Shown: positions 8,361-17,275, numbered from the stretch's first letter. The stretch is DNA of 64,000 bases from Anaerobaca lacustris (GCF_030012215.1 NZ_JASCXX010000024.1:41125-105124), one strand, 5' to 3'. Notes: a model not told the origin generated them from the letters alone. Numbers and translations are program-made.

Positions 8361-9734
8361 ATGTCACTTTTTGGCGTATCAGTGCCGTTTATGACGCGAA
8401 AAAGATCGAAAGATGTCACAATCGGGTTCATTGCGCTGGGCTGTCCAAAGAACGTGGTCGACAGCGAGAGGATGCTGGCGCACCTCGTGGAGGCCGGTTT
8501 CCTGATCGCTGCCGATCCTTCGCAGGCCGACGCGGTCATCATCAACACGTGCGGCTTCATCGAGCCGGCGAAGGTCGAATCCCTCGACGCTGTAGCGCAG
8601 GCGGTGGCCGACAAACGCAAGGGCCGCGTCAAGAAGGTTATCGTCGCCGGCTGTCTGTCGCAGCGTCTGGGCGAACACCTGCTCGAAGAGGCCGAGGGCG
8701 TCGATGCCGTCGTCGGGCTCGAGCACAGAGACGATATCGCCCGAATCGTCCGACAGGCGTTGTCGGCCGGGACACCGACCGTCTACAGAGACCAGACATC
8801 CCCGGCCGTTGCCGACGATCGAGTGCGCCTGCGGATTGGGCCGGCCCATTCGGCCTATCTTCGCATCAGCGAAGGCTGCGATCATCGTTGCTCGTTCTGC
8901 ACCATTCCCGCCATTCGCGGGCCGTTTCGCAGCAAGCCGGTGGAACTCGTTTTGGAGGAGGCGAGGGAACTGGTTGCCTCCGGGGCCGTGGAGCTGAACG
9001 TCATCGGACAGGACACGACGATCTACGGGCGCGACCTGAAGATGGCCGCCGGTCTGGCCCGGCTGCTGCCCGAGTTGCAGAAGATCGCGGGTCTTGCCTG
9101 GATTCGGCTGCTCTACGCCTATCCCAAGGGCATTACGGAGGATCTCATCGAGGCGATTGCCCGCTGCGACAAGGTCCTGCACTATCTGGACATCCCGATT
9201 CAGCATGCGGCCGACAAAGTCCTCCGCGCGATGCGGCGTCCGGACACCCAGGCCGGCCTGAAAGCCATGATCGAGCGTCTTCGCACGGCGATCCCCGACG
9301 TGGTCCTGCGGACGACGGTGATCGTGGGCTTCCCCGGTGAGGGCGACGAGGACTTCGCCGAACTGCTCGAGTTCGTCAAATGGGCACAATTCGACGCCTT
9401 GGGGGCGTTCACGTTCTTCCCTGAGACGGGCACGCCGGCGGCGGGATTTCCCGACCAGGTCCCCGACGACGTCAAGCAGGACCGGCTCGATGCCCTCATG
9501 CTCGCGCAGCAGGAGATCGCCTTCACGAAAAATCGGGCGCGCGTGGGCAGCCGGGTGACGTGCCTGATCGATTCGGTCGAACCTCAGGGGGTCGGATACG
9601 GACGGTTCTACGGACAGGCGCCCGACATCGACGGGGTGTGCATCGTGACCAACTGCACGGCCGCGCCGGGCGGCTGGGCCGAGGGGACGGTCGTGGGCAC
9701 CCGCGACTATGATTTGCTCGTCGAACAAATTTGA
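8361..9734 (+). CDS. rimO: Ribosomal protein S12 methylthiotransferase RimO
   Basis: RimO is a radical-SAM enzyme that adds a methylthio group to the conserved Asp of ribosomal protein S12. The 457-residue product has the N-terminal UPF0004 domain with three cluster cysteines (Cys28 in LGCPKN, Cys64 in NTCGF, Cys98 in AGCLSQR). The radical-SAM triad CDHRCSFC is at 173-180, and a C-terminal TRAM domain starts near residue 395. LGCPKNVVDSE and the FRSKP stretch after the cluster favour RimO over MiaB. An alternative ATG lies ten codons downstream; neither has a strong Shine-Dalgarno site. The stop overlaps the upstream flank of pgsA, so the two are probably co-expressed. Confidence 0.94.
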   Translation: MSLFGVSVPFMTRKRSKDVTIGFIALGCPKNVVDSERMLAHLVEAGFLIAADPSQADAVIINTCGFIEPAKVESLDAVAQAVADKRKGRVKKVIVAGCLSQRLGEHLLEEAEGVDAVVGLEHRDDIARIVRQALSAGTPTVYRDQTSPAVADDRVRLRIGPAHSAYLRISEGCDHRCSFCTIPAIRGPFRSKPVELVLEEARELVASGAVELNVIGQDTTIYGRDLKMAAGLARLLPELQKIAGLAWIRLLYAYPKGITEDLIEAIARCDKVLHYLDIPIQHAADKVLRAMRRPDTQAGLKAMIERLRTAIPDVVLRTTVIVGFPGEGDEDFAELLEFVKWAQFDALGAFTFFPETGTPAAGFPDQVPDDVKQDRLDALMLAQQEIAFTKNRARVGSRVTCLIDSVEPQGVGYGRFYGQAPDIDGVCIVTNCTAAPGGWAEGTVVGTRDYDLLVEQI

Positions 9735-9772
9735 GGTTGAAGCGGGTCGGGGGCTTCTATAAACTCTTCGCC

Positions 9773-10414
9773 ATGCTACGACATCTGCCGAACATTCTGA
9801 CCTTCATCCGGCTCGGCCTGTCCATTGTTTTTCTCTGGATGATTCTCTACAGCCCTCACGTCGAACGCCGTGTGGCCTTCTTGAATGGGGCCTTCGTCCT
9901 GTTCGTCGTGGCGGGCCTGACCGACGTCGCCGACGGCATCGCGGCGCGTCGCTTCAACGCCACCAGCAAGTTCGGACGCATGGTCGATCCGCTGGCGGAC
10001 AAGCTGCTCGTGGTCGGAGCGTTCGGCTGTTTTGCCCTGATCGGCGAGCCCAGGCTTTTCGATTGGTCTTCCCGGACGCTGGCGGTGATCCATTGGTTCG
10101 TCGTCGCGGTCCTCGCGTGCCGGGAGATCTATGTCACCATCTTGCGGCACATCGCCGAGGCGAAAGGAATCAACTTCGCCGCCACGGCCTCGGGCAAGAT
10201 CAAGATGCTGCTGCAATCGTTCGCCATCGGCACCGTGTTGGTCAAGATGGCCTATGTCCCGGACCGGACCTGGGGGTACTGGTTCACCTCGGTGACGTTC
10301 GCGGCCATGATCGTGGCGACCATCGTCTCCGGCTTTCTGGCGACGCGCCGCCCGAGTTGGCGACAGTTCAAGAAGGAAGGAACACCCCATGAATCGTCCG
10401 CCCCATCGTCCTGA
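9773..10414 (+). CDS. pgsA: CDP-diacylglycerol--glycerol-3-phosphate 3-phosphatidyltransferase
   Basis: An integral-membrane CDP-alcohol phosphatidyltransferase that makes phosphatidylglycerol phosphate. The complete signature D54-G55-xx-A58-R59-x8-G68-xxx-D72-xxx-D76 is present (DGIAARR ... GRMVDPLAD). The N-terminal MLRHLPNILTFIRL is the family's normal beginning, so I prefer the ATG at 9773 to an earlier TTG that overlaps the rimO stop. The length, 213 residues with several hydrophobic helices, fits PgsA. It lies 38 bp after rimO and overlaps the next gene by 26 bp, which suggests coupled translation. Other CDP-alcohol transferases share the motif, so the exact acceptor is inferred. Confidence 0.88.
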   Translation: MLRHLPNILTFIRLGLSIVFLWMILYSPHVERRVAFLNGAFVLFVVAGLTDVADGIAARRFNATSKFGRMVDPLADKLLVVGAFGCFALIGEPRLFDWSSRTLAVIHWFVVAVLACREIYVTILRHIAEAKGINFAATASGKIKMLLQSFAIGTVLVKMAYVPDRTWGYWFTSVTFAAMIVATIVSGFLATRRPSWRQFKKEGTPHESSAPSS

Positions 10415-11186
10415 TCGCATCGTTCTCGTGTCCGCGATTCTTGCAGCGGCTGCCCTCGTTGGCCCGGTTCAGGCCGCCGATGAGTTTCTGCCTGCCCTAG
10501 CCGAAGGGCACCGGTGGCAGCTCGCCTGGAGCGATGAGTTCGACGGGACCGAAATCGACCAGTCGAAGTGGGACGTGATGGGTGACTGGAAGCGACGCGA
10601 CGGGTTCTGGGTCAAGGAAGACGCCTACCTCGACGGGCAGGGCCATCTGATCCTGCGAACGAAGAAGGACGGCGACCGGTACACGTGCGGGGCCGTTCGA
10701 ACGCGGGGCAAGTTCGAGCATCGCTACGGCTACTGGGTTTGCCGGTGCAAGTTCCCGACGCAGCCGGGACATTGGCCGGCCTTCTGGCTCTACACGGATA
10801 CGGTCGGCCGGGTGGGCGACGACGGCCGCGACGGCACGGAAATCGATATCATGGAGAAACCCTGGCGCGAGGACCGCATCACGCAGAACCTGCACTGGGA
10901 CGGGTACGGCCAGGACCATCGGCACGTCGGGACCACGTTTACCGTTCCGGGCCTGAGCGAGGGCTTCCATACGTTCGGTCTCTATTGGACGCCCGACGAG
11001 TACGTCTTCTACGTCAACGGCCAGGAGACCTGGCGCACCAGCGCCGGGGGCGTCTCACAGGTCCCCCTGTACGCCAAGCTCACCGAGGAGATCGGCAAGT
11101 GGGGCGGTGACATCGCCGAGGCCAAACTGCCCGACCATTTCGTGGTCGATTACGTTCGCGTCTACGACGTGGTGGACGAACCGTAG
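10389..11186 (+). CDS. Secreted glycoside hydrolase family 16 protein
   Basis: A 265-residue exported enzyme with a signal peptide (cleavage probably after PVQA, about residue 29) and a single GH16 jelly-roll. The catalytic motif EIDIME at 151-156 has both glutamates and the intervening Asp expected of the beta-bulge type GH16 enzymes such as laminarinases, agarases and carrageenases. WSDEFDGTEIDQSKW and FHTFGLYWTPDEYVFYVNG are also typical. The substrate, probably a beta-1,3/1,4 glucan or algal galactan, cannot be fixed from sequence alone. Its start lies inside the end of pgsA (26-bp overlap) and its end overlaps the convergent HD-domain gene by 25 bp. Confidence 0.9.
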   Translation: MNRPPHRPDRIVLVSAILAAAALVGPVQAADEFLPALAEGHRWQLAWSDEFDGTEIDQSKWDVMGDWKRRDGFWVKEDAYLDGQGHLILRTKKDGDRYTCGAVRTRGKFEHRYGYWVCRCKFPTQPGHWPAFWLYTDTVGRVGDDGRDGTEIDIMEKPWREDRITQNLHWDGYGQDHRHVGTTFTVPGLSEGFHTFGLYWTPDEYVFYVNGQETWRTSAGGVSQVPLYAKLTEEIGKWGGDIAEAKLPDHFVVDYVRVYDVVDEP

Positions 11187-11851
11187 TCGGTCGAGCAACG
11201 CTCGATGAGTTCATCGGTCACGTCGTCGGGCGCCAGGTCGATAGCGCCGAAGATCTCCGCTTCGAGCTCGAAGATTCGGGCGTCCACCGCCTTTTCCGTT
11301 TCCACGCAACGGGCAATGCCCGCCTTGGCCATGGCGAGAGCGCTTCGTCGATGGGCGTCCTCGAGCCGGTCGTTCAGCGGGACGATGGTGTCGTGCATCG
11401 CCCGCTTGTCGGCGTAATAGACGAGCTTCTCCTCCCACGATTGCGGGCAATCGGTTTCATCCAGCACCGCGACGTAGCGATGTCGGCGAATCGTGGTTGC
11501 CAGCACGGGATATCTGTCCTTGAGAAATGCGTCGGCGGCGTCTTCGTGCCGAACGTGGCCGTGCCGGGCCTTGAGCCGGCGCCAGCGGTGCTTGTCGTCC
11601 TCGGTCACCGGCTGCTCGAACCAGCGGAAATCTTCGAGCGGGAAATCGCAGACGCGGAACAAGTCGTGCAGCAGGCACGCCCGCTCGACCAGTTCGACAT
11701 CGACTTCGATGCCGCGCTCCATCAGCTTGTTCGCCAGGAATACAGCCAGTCGGGCCACCGTTTCGTTGTGCCGTGCGATGTGGATCGGGACGTGGCAGTT
11801 CCGGATCATCGACAGGCATTCTTCATGACTGGGAAGGGCATACTCTCTCAT
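11162..11851 (-). CDS. HD-domain phosphohydrolase family protein
   Basis: A 229-residue cytoplasmic protein with the metal-binding residues of the HD superfamily: His28 in HIARHNETVARL, the HD pair His62-Asp63 in ACLLHDLF, a histidine in RRHRYV and an Asp in KLVYYADKR. Members act on nucleotides or related phosphate esters; the compact single-domain form resembles small HDIG/YfbR-like hydrolases, but the substrate is unknown. It is convergent with and overlaps the GH16 gene by 25 bp. The small CxxC protein gene lies 58 bp upstream on the same strand. Confidence 0.8.
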   Translation of the reverse strand: MREYALPSHEECLSMIRNCHVPIHIARHNETVARLAVFLANKLMERGIEVDVELVERACLLHDLFRVCDFPLEDFRWFEQPVTEDDKHRWRRLKARHGHVRHEDAADAFLKDRYPVLATTIRRHRYVAVLDETDCPQSWEEKLVYYADKRAMHDTIVPLNDRLEDAHRRSALAMAKAGIARCVETEKAVDARIFELEAEIFGAIDLAPDDVTDELIERCSTDYGSSTTS

Positions 11852-11909
11852 ACGTCACTTCCAGAAACGGGTCGTTGGGCCTGTGGCAGCGATGCCGCCC
11901 GCCGAATTA

Positions 11910-12119
11910 CTACATGCGGGCCTCGATCATCTCGCGGGTGATGATGACCTTGCCCTCGTCGCATTCGTCGCACCGCCGGACGATCTGTGCGGGGATCTGC
12001 CGGCCTGTGTCGATGGCCCCGCCGTACAGCACCACGTCTTCGCCGATCACGTCTTCCAGATCGATCTCATTGACGTGCTGCCCTCGACCCGTACACGGCA
12101 CCTTGATGATGTTAGCCAT
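11910..12119 (-). CDS. Small CxxC protein of unknown function
   Basis: A 69-residue protein that I do not recognise. It has a short beta-rich N-terminal half (DVIGEDVVLYGGAIDTG) and one CxxC pair in RRCDECDEGKVIITREMIEA, compatible with half a zinc knuckle or a redox pair. No signal or membrane segment is visible. The codon composition matches the neighbours. It lies just upstream of the HD-domain gene on the same strand and may be co-transcribed with it. Confidence 0.65.
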   Translation of the reverse strand: MANIIKVPCTGRGQHVNEIDLEDVIGEDVVLYGGAIDTGRQIPAQIVRRCDECDEGKVIITREMIEARM

Positions 12120-12233
12120 CGATGCGTTCCTCGAAAACTGACAATGCTCATAGGGTTCGGCCTCATGCGCGAGTGCCGCTCTTGCGTGTCGTACGTTCCA
12201 TCACAAGCGAGAGTCTGTCACGATACCCTCCGC

Positions 12234-12262
12234 ATCCTAACGCACTCTCTCTCTATCGGCAA
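12234..12262 (-). promoter_or_regulatory. Weak promoter candidate for the small CxxC protein gene
   Basis: TTGCCG (12257-12262), 17 bp, TAGGAT (12234-12239) on the minus strand, about 115 bp before the ATG. Each hexamer matches four of six consensus bases, so this is only suggestive. Confidence 0.3.
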
Positions 12263-12307
12263 GCGATCCACGGCGATTCGCGCGCGAAGCGGTCGCCGGT
12301 CGAAGGG

Positions 12308-14533
12308 TCACGCTTCGGGAACGGCCTCCATCACGGCCAGGTAGAACCCGCCCTCAGGAGCGCCGTCCTGCGGCCAGTGGTACAACTCCTCGACGTGCGC
12401 GCCACGGAGGACATCGTAGAGGTGCTCCTGCTCTTCCAGCGAGCCGGTTACGATCTGAAGCGGTTGTCCACGGTCGAGAAGACCGCGCACCTCGTTGGCA
12501 TCGACCCATCGCTTGTATGTGTGAAGATAGAGTTGAAGGGTCACGGGCGTGTGGACGTGCGTCAGTGCCGTCGGATCGATGCCCGCCTCGCGCAGCGCCT
12601 TGGCGGCCTGGCGCACCTCGACGCTGTAGTTGGTCGTGCCCGCCCGCCGCACGTCCATTGTGTGATACGTCCAATACGCGAATCCCATCAGGATCAGACA
12701 CGTCGCCGCCGCACAGCCCGTCAGCAGGCGATCGCCGAGCGGTTCTCTCAGGCGCGCGATCTGACGACCCGCCAGCAGCGCGCCCGCCGGCCACAGTGGC
12801 AGCAGCAGGTCGGCCCGGTGGTGGGCTGCGAGTGAGAACATGGCCATGCCCGCAACCAACCAGCAGGCCAGGAACCGCTCGAATCGTCGTTCGATCGCCT
12901 GCGCTGCCGGATGGAAGACAACCCGCCAGAGCCCGATGAACGTAAACAGGCTGAACGGCAGGAACCGGCCCAACAGGTAGATCGTGGGCTTGGCCAGGTT
13001 CTGGCCGGGAAACGAGTGTTTGTGCGCTCCGGTGGCCTGACCGAAAAGTTCCTGCACGATCATTTTGTCGATGAGGGCGTATCCGCTGACGTGCAGGGCG
13101 AGCAGGAACCAGCCCAGGCACAGGGCCAGGTAGATCGCGATTCCGACGGCGTGCGACCCCCGCGGTCGCGGGGTGGTCGGGTCGGTCCGTCGCTCCCAGA
13201 AGAAGGCCAGCAGGCCGGCGGCGCCCAGCAGCAGTCCCAGGGGCCCTTTGATCAGCGTGGCGGCCGCCGCCGCCAGCCAGAAGGGCGTCCACCCGCCGCC
13301 GCGATTCCAGGCTCGCCAGGCCGCCAGGGCCACCAGCGCCACGGCCAGCGCGAAGAGCGGATCGGTACGGACAATCGCCACGTGTTTGGCGACGATAGGG
13401 GCCATCGCCGTGGCCAGTCCGGCGAAACCGCCAGCCATCCATCCGAAGGATCGCGATCCTACGGCGAAAACCAGCAGCGACAGGGCCAGCACGGAAACGA
13501 ACGACGGCAGGGTTAGCGTGAGGCGGTTTATGCCCCCGATCTTCGCCAGGGCGGCCGTGATCCACGTATGCAGCGGGGGCTTGGAGGTGATGCGATTCTG
13601 CACGTCATGCTGCACGACCCAGTTGCCGGCCCAGGCGGCGTCCATGATGTAGCCGACGTTGCGGTTCTGCGCGTAGCCTTCGAGGTCCGACGGGCCGGAA
13701 AGACGCACCAGGTAGAGCGCAACGACCGCAGCGGAGATCACTGCGCCCCAGAGCAGCGCGTGCGGAGCGGCCTTGCGGAAGACCCGTCGAATTCTCCTGC
13801 GACCCAGCCAGAGTCCGGAAAGCAGAACCACCAGTGCCGCGGCGAGCAACTGACTGACGCTTTCCCACGTCTGGTCATCCACGAGTCCGCCGGCAATCAA
13901 CAGGACGACAAGACCCGCGGGGAGGAAGCCGAAAAGCGAACCGATAACGAACTGGACGCTGGTCACGGAGCTTAGCCCCAGACCGAGGTTGATGACCAGG
14001 CCGCCGATGGGCAACTGCCGCGCCATCACGACCGACCAGACCGATGGCGGGACCGTCAGCACCTTGCCGGCCGACGGATGGCGATCGAGCCAGTTGCTGA
14101 ACCAGTCCCGTCCGGCCCAGCGGGCGCACAGGAACGCCGCATAGGCGCCGGCCAACGTGCCGACGTGCACCAGCAGCAGGCCTTTCCAGAACCCGAACAT
14201 CAGGCCGGCCAGGCCGTAGAAGATCAGGCGCGGCGTGCCTACTGCGACCAGAATCGCGACGATGGGAACGAAGACCAGTTCCGCCCACACGTTCCCCTCG
14301 TCGAGCAGGGCCCGCAGGCGGTGAAAATCCATCAACACCTCACCCAACGGCGTCAGTCGGAGCAGCGCCGTTGCAGCGGCCGCCAGGCCGATCAGTACGG
14401 CGATGCGGGCGCGCTGCTTCAACGGCTGGTCGGACGTGTCGCCCTCGGTCGTCTCGCCCGGCAGGTTCAGTTTCGTCTCATCCAATGCTGTCGCCAGTGG
14501 AGGTGCCGCTGCAGGGCCTGTCGGTGCGCTCAT
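12308..14533 (-). CDS. VTT/DedA-like domain fused to an ArnT-type membrane glycosyltransferase
   Basis: A 741-residue polytopic membrane protein with two parts. Residues about 40-235 form a VTT (SNARE-associated/TVP38-DedA-like) domain with the glycine-rich GLAGLMFGFWKGLLLVHVG and ARQLPIGGLVINLGLG segments. Residues about 260-741 form an ArnT/PMT_2-type GT-C transferase with a lumenal loop containing QNRITSKPPLHTWITAALA and many helices. GT-C enzymes transfer sugars from polyprenyl-phosphate carriers on the outer face of the membrane; VTT/DedA proteins have been linked to moving undecaprenyl phosphate across it. The ATG at 14533 overlaps the stop of the upstream GT2 gene in an ATGA, which decides the start over a longer frame opening at 14623. 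The joining of the two domains is unusual as far as I know. Confidence 0.85.
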   Translation of the reverse strand: MSAPTGPAAAPPLATALDETKLNLPGETTEGDTSDQPLKQRARIAVLIGLAAAATALLRLTPLGEVLMDFHRLRALLDEGNVWAELVFVPIVAILVAVGTPRLIFYGLAGLMFGFWKGLLLVHVGTLAGAYAAFLCARWAGRDWFSNWLDRHPSAGKVLTVPPSVWSVVMARQLPIGGLVINLGLGLSSVTSVQFVIGSLFGFLPAGLVVLLIAGGLVDDQTWESVSQLLAAALVVLLSGLWLGRRRIRRVFRKAAPHALLWGAVISAAVVALYLVRLSGPSDLEGYAQNRNVGYIMDAAWAGNWVVQHDVQNRITSKPPLHTWITAALAKIGGINRLTLTLPSFVSVLALSLLVFAVGSRSFGWMAGGFAGLATAMAPIVAKHVAIVRTDPLFALAVALVALAAWRAWNRGGGWTPFWLAAAAATLIKGPLGLLLGAAGLLAFFWERRTDPTTPRPRGSHAVGIAIYLALCLGWFLLALHVSGYALIDKMIVQELFGQATGAHKHSFPGQNLAKPTIYLLGRFLPFSLFTFIGLWRVVFHPAAQAIERRFERFLACWLVAGMAMFSLAAHHRADLLLPLWPAGALLAGRQIARLREPLGDRLLTGCAAATCLILMGFAYWTYHTMDVRRAGTTNYSVEVRQAAKALREAGIDPTALTHVHTPVTLQLYLHTYKRWVDANEVRGLLDRGQPLQIVTGSLEEQEHLYDVLRGAHVEELYHWPQDGAPEGGFYLAVMEAVPEA

Positions 14534-15315
14534 GGGTGGCCCTCCGTCGGCTCGACTCGGACAGCGGGGACCGCCCGCGCCAGGTACCAGCGGACGCCGA
14601 GGTAATCCCGCAACCCTCGCCACAGGCGGTCGTGCAGACCGTACTTCGACAGGCCGTGCAGGCGAGGCCGGTGGTTGACCGGCAACTCCTCAACACGAAA
14701 CCCTTGTCCTCGCAGCAGGGTGGGCAGGAAACGATGCATCCCGTTGAAGACCGGCACCTCCGCGAGGCAGGCCCGGCCGACGATGCGAATGCCGCAGCCG
14801 CTGTCACTGATGCGATCGCCCGTGACCCGGTTGCGAAAGCCGTTGCCTACGCGGGACGAAATTCGCTTGAGCCAGTTGTCGCGTCGCACGGTGCGCACGC
14901 CGGTGACGCCGTCGGCGCCCGTCGCCAGCAGATGTGCCAGCAGGCGGGGCAGGTCGTTCGGATCGTTCTGTCCGTCGCCGTCGAGGGTGGCCACCCAGGC
15001 GCCTCGTGCGTGGCGAAAGCCCGTTGCCACCGCGGCGCTCTGGCCGCAGTTGTGTCGATGCTTCAGAATGCGCAGGGGCGCTGCGACCCGCCCGCCCGCC
15101 AGACGTGCGGCCGAGCCATCCGTGCTGGCGTCGTCCACGAACAGCACTTCGAACGGTCGCTTTGTCGTCGTCATCGCCGCCACGATCTCCTGGCACAACG
15201 ATTCCACGTTGTCGGCCTCATTGAAGACGGGAACCACCACCGAGATATCGATGCTGGGCGGCGATTCCTGCTGGGATTTGCCATATACGTTGTTTGGCGC
15301 TGTTGGTTCGATCAT
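14530..15315 (-). CDS. Family 2 glycosyltransferase, polyprenyl-phosphate sugar synthase type
   Basis: A 261-residue GT-A enzyme related to dolichol-phosphate mannosyltransferase and ArnC. It has the donor site VVVPVFNEADNVESL, VLFVDDASTDGS, the metal-binding DGDGQNDP and the acceptor motif SDSGCGIRI. No C-terminal membrane helices follow, so it is a soluble or peripheral enzyme that would load a sugar onto a lipid carrier at the cytoplasmic face. It is translationally coupled (ATGA) to the VTT-ArnT fusion, the likely user of its product. The sugar cannot be determined. Confidence 0.9.
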   Translation of the reverse strand: MIEPTAPNNVYGKSQQESPPSIDISVVVPVFNEADNVESLCQEIVAAMTTTKRPFEVLFVDDASTDGSAARLAGGRVAAPLRILKHRHNCGQSAAVATGFRHARGAWVATLDGDGQNDPNDLPRLLAHLLATGADGVTGVRTVRRDNWLKRISSRVGNGFRNRVTGDRISDSGCGIRIVGRACLAEVPVFNGMHRFLPTLLRGQGFRVEELPVNHRPRLHGLSKYGLHDRLWRGLRDYLGVRWYLARAVPAVRVEPTEGHP

Positions 15316-15436
15316 ATGCGTTTGCCCTGTCTGTCGACGCCGACGTTGCGCCTTTGCTACAGGAATTGAGTGCGAAACGCAAGGGCTTTCGGTCCGCCGC
15401 GTTGTTGCCCTGTGGCATCGGCGTCGGCGCTGGTCC

Positions 15437-15465
15437 TTGACCGCCGTCGGGCAAAATCGTATGCT
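15437..15465 (+). promoter_or_regulatory. Promoter of the DUF2062 gene
   Basis: TTGACC (15437-15442), a 17-bp spacer and TATGCT (15460-15465). Transcription would start near 15472, about 38 nt before the ATG at 15510, which has AGGAG upstream. Confidence 0.55.
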
Positions 15466-15509
15466 GTCTGTAGATGAGTAGAATCCGATGTGGATATGGA
15501 TAGGAGTTC

Positions 15510-16040
15510 ATGGGTCTTCGTGAGTCGATTCTTCGCCGGCTTCCGGACAGAAACAGGCTGCGGCGGTCGTTCCTTTATCGGGTGTTCGGCAAGGGGATCC
15601 TGGCCCGAGACCTGTGGCACTTCGACGCGCGCTCCCTGGCGGGCGGAGCCGCCCTTGGCCTGTTCATCGCGTTCACGCCGACGATCCCGTTCCAGATGCT
15701 GCTGGCCTGCGTCGGCGTACTGTACTTCCGGGTGAACCTGCCCATCGCTCTGCTGGCCTGCTGGGTCACCAATCCGCTCACCGCCGTGCCCATCTACATG
15801 ACGGCCTGGCGACTCGGCCACTTTGTCCTGTACGCGATCCCTTACGCCGATGAGTACATCGCTGCGTACGCTGCAGCCGGGCGGGGCAGGATCATCATGG
15901 GCTCGTTCTGTCTGTGGACCGGCTGCCTCATCCTCGGCACAGTCGCTGCGGTCGTGGGCAACGTGCTGATCCGATGGCTCTGGAAGGGCGCCCACCTGGC
16001 GCACCCGCGCCGAAAACGCCCCAAACGGTCTCAGCCGTAG
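15510..16040 (+). CDS. DUF2062 membrane protein
   Basis: A 176-residue protein of the DUF2062 family. An N-terminal basic region is followed by three or four hydrophobic helices carrying the family's pattern GGAALGLFIAFTPTIPFQML, WVTNPLTAVPIY, and a final helix before a basic C-terminus (HPRRKRPKRSQP). The function is unknown; in other bacteria DUF2062 domains occur next to or fused with glycosyltransferases, which fits its position divergent from the GT2/VTT-GT pair. It ends 59 bp from the convergent FG-GAP gene. Confidence 0.85.
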   Translation: MGLRESILRRLPDRNRLRRSFLYRVFGKGILARDLWHFDARSLAGGAALGLFIAFTPTIPFQMLLACVGVLYFRVNLPIALLACWVTNPLTAVPIYMTAWRLGHFVLYAIPYADEYIAAYAAAGRGRIIMGSFCLWTGCLILGTVAAVVGNVLIRWLWKGAHLAHPRRKRPKRSQP

Positions 16041-16099
16041 CGTCGAACGGGCGGTTCGTTCGTCGCTGGCACATGGCCCAATAGTCGTCCGCCGCGATG

Positions 16100-17275
16100 C
16101 TACTGCGAGGAGGTGGCAGCGTCCTCGACGAGCACGTTGCGCAGGTAGATGTGCAGGCTGCCGTTCCAGGGCTTGGTGGCGATGTCGATGTCACCGTCGC
16201 CATCCACGTCGGCGGCCTTGGCCTCGTGACAGCGTTTGCCTTCGAGGATCAGGTGCTCCTTCCACCGGCGGCCTTTGCCGTCGAGGTTCTCCCAGATGAA
16301 GCACTTCCGGGTGTCCTTGGAGAGGGGGCCGCCGCCGCTGAAGACGTCCAGGCGGCCGTTGTTGTTGAAATCGGCCACGGCGAGCGAATGGAAATCCTGG
16401 TTGGTGTGGTTCGCCGAGATCAGGTGGAACTGCCAGGCGCGTCCTTTGCCCTTGTTCTCCCACCAGAAGACGCGGCCGTCCGGCGTATCGGCCTCGGCCT
16501 GGATGATGTCCATCTCGCCGTTGCCGCTCAGGTCGCAGACCCAGGTCTTCAAGGCCAAGCCGTAGCGCTCGGGCCGGCTGCCGTCCGGCGGCGTCAGGAC
16601 CGCGTGCTCGATCCATTTCGTGCCCTTGCCGTCGGCATTCTCGAACCACACGTCGCCGCGTACGACGTCGTTGTGCCCGTTGCCGGTCAGATCGCCGACG
16701 CCCATCGGGTCCACCCCGCCGTGGATGCCGGGCCCGATCCGGTGCTCGACCCATTTCTCTCGTGGATCGTCCGGAATCTTGTACCAGACGAGATATGGGT
16801 GCCTCTTGTCGTCACTGCACGCGACGACGTCGAGCTTGCCGTCGCCGTCGATATCGGCGGCGACCATGTCGTGGTTGGCGATGGCCCCCGTTTCATATCG
16901 CTCGAAGCGCTCCTCGCGCGGCCGGCCGGTGTTGCGGTACCATGCCGTGCCGGCGACCACGTCGATCCAGCCGTCGCCGTCGATGTCGAACGCCGTGCCG
17001 CCGACGTCCGTGCGGGCCCCCTCGCCGATATCGTGTTGAATCCACTTGTCGGGCGCGACATACTGGAACCACCACATCTTGCCCGACTGACCGACGACCC
17101 AGTCGAGTTTGCCGTCCTTGTCGATATCGACCAACGCCGTCTGGCCCATTCGCATCCCGACGTCGGCAATCTCATGACACTCGAATCGCGGCATCGCGCC
17201 GAACAGGGAGCCTGTCACCATACAAGCGAACAGAAGGAGTATCAGGAGGTCTCTCATGCCGTTGTTTCGAATCAT
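16100..17275 (-). CDS. Secreted FG-GAP/VCBS repeat protein
   Basis: A 391-residue exported protein with a signal peptide (LLILLLFACMVTGSLF) followed by seven calcium-loop repeats of the form DxDxDGxxD, for example DIDKDGKLD, DIDGDGWID, DFNNNGRLD and DVDGDGDID. These build a seven-bladed integrin-type beta-propeller with about 50 residues per blade, so the protein is probably one complete propeller. The role is likely extracellular ligand or polysaccharide binding; no catalytic module is attached. AAAGGA precedes the ATG at 17275. A perfect terminator at 17323-17352 separates it from the upstream LamG gene, so it is probably transcribed on its own. Confidence 0.85.
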   Translation of the reverse strand: MIRNNGMRDLLILLLFACMVTGSLFGAMPRFECHEIADVGMRMGQTALVDIDKDGKLDWVVGQSGKMWWFQYVAPDKWIQHDIGEGARTDVGGTAFDIDGDGWIDVVAGTAWYRNTGRPREERFERYETGAIANHDMVAADIDGDGKLDVVACSDDKRHPYLVWYKIPDDPREKWVEHRIGPGIHGGVDPMGVGDLTGNGHNDVVRGDVWFENADGKGTKWIEHAVLTPPDGSRPERYGLALKTWVCDLSGNGEMDIIQAEADTPDGRVFWWENKGKGRAWQFHLISANHTNQDFHSLAVADFNNNGRLDVFSGGGPLSKDTRKCFIWENLDGKGRRWKEHLILEGKRCHEAKAADVDGDGDIDIATKPWNGSLHIYLRNVLVEDAATSSQ

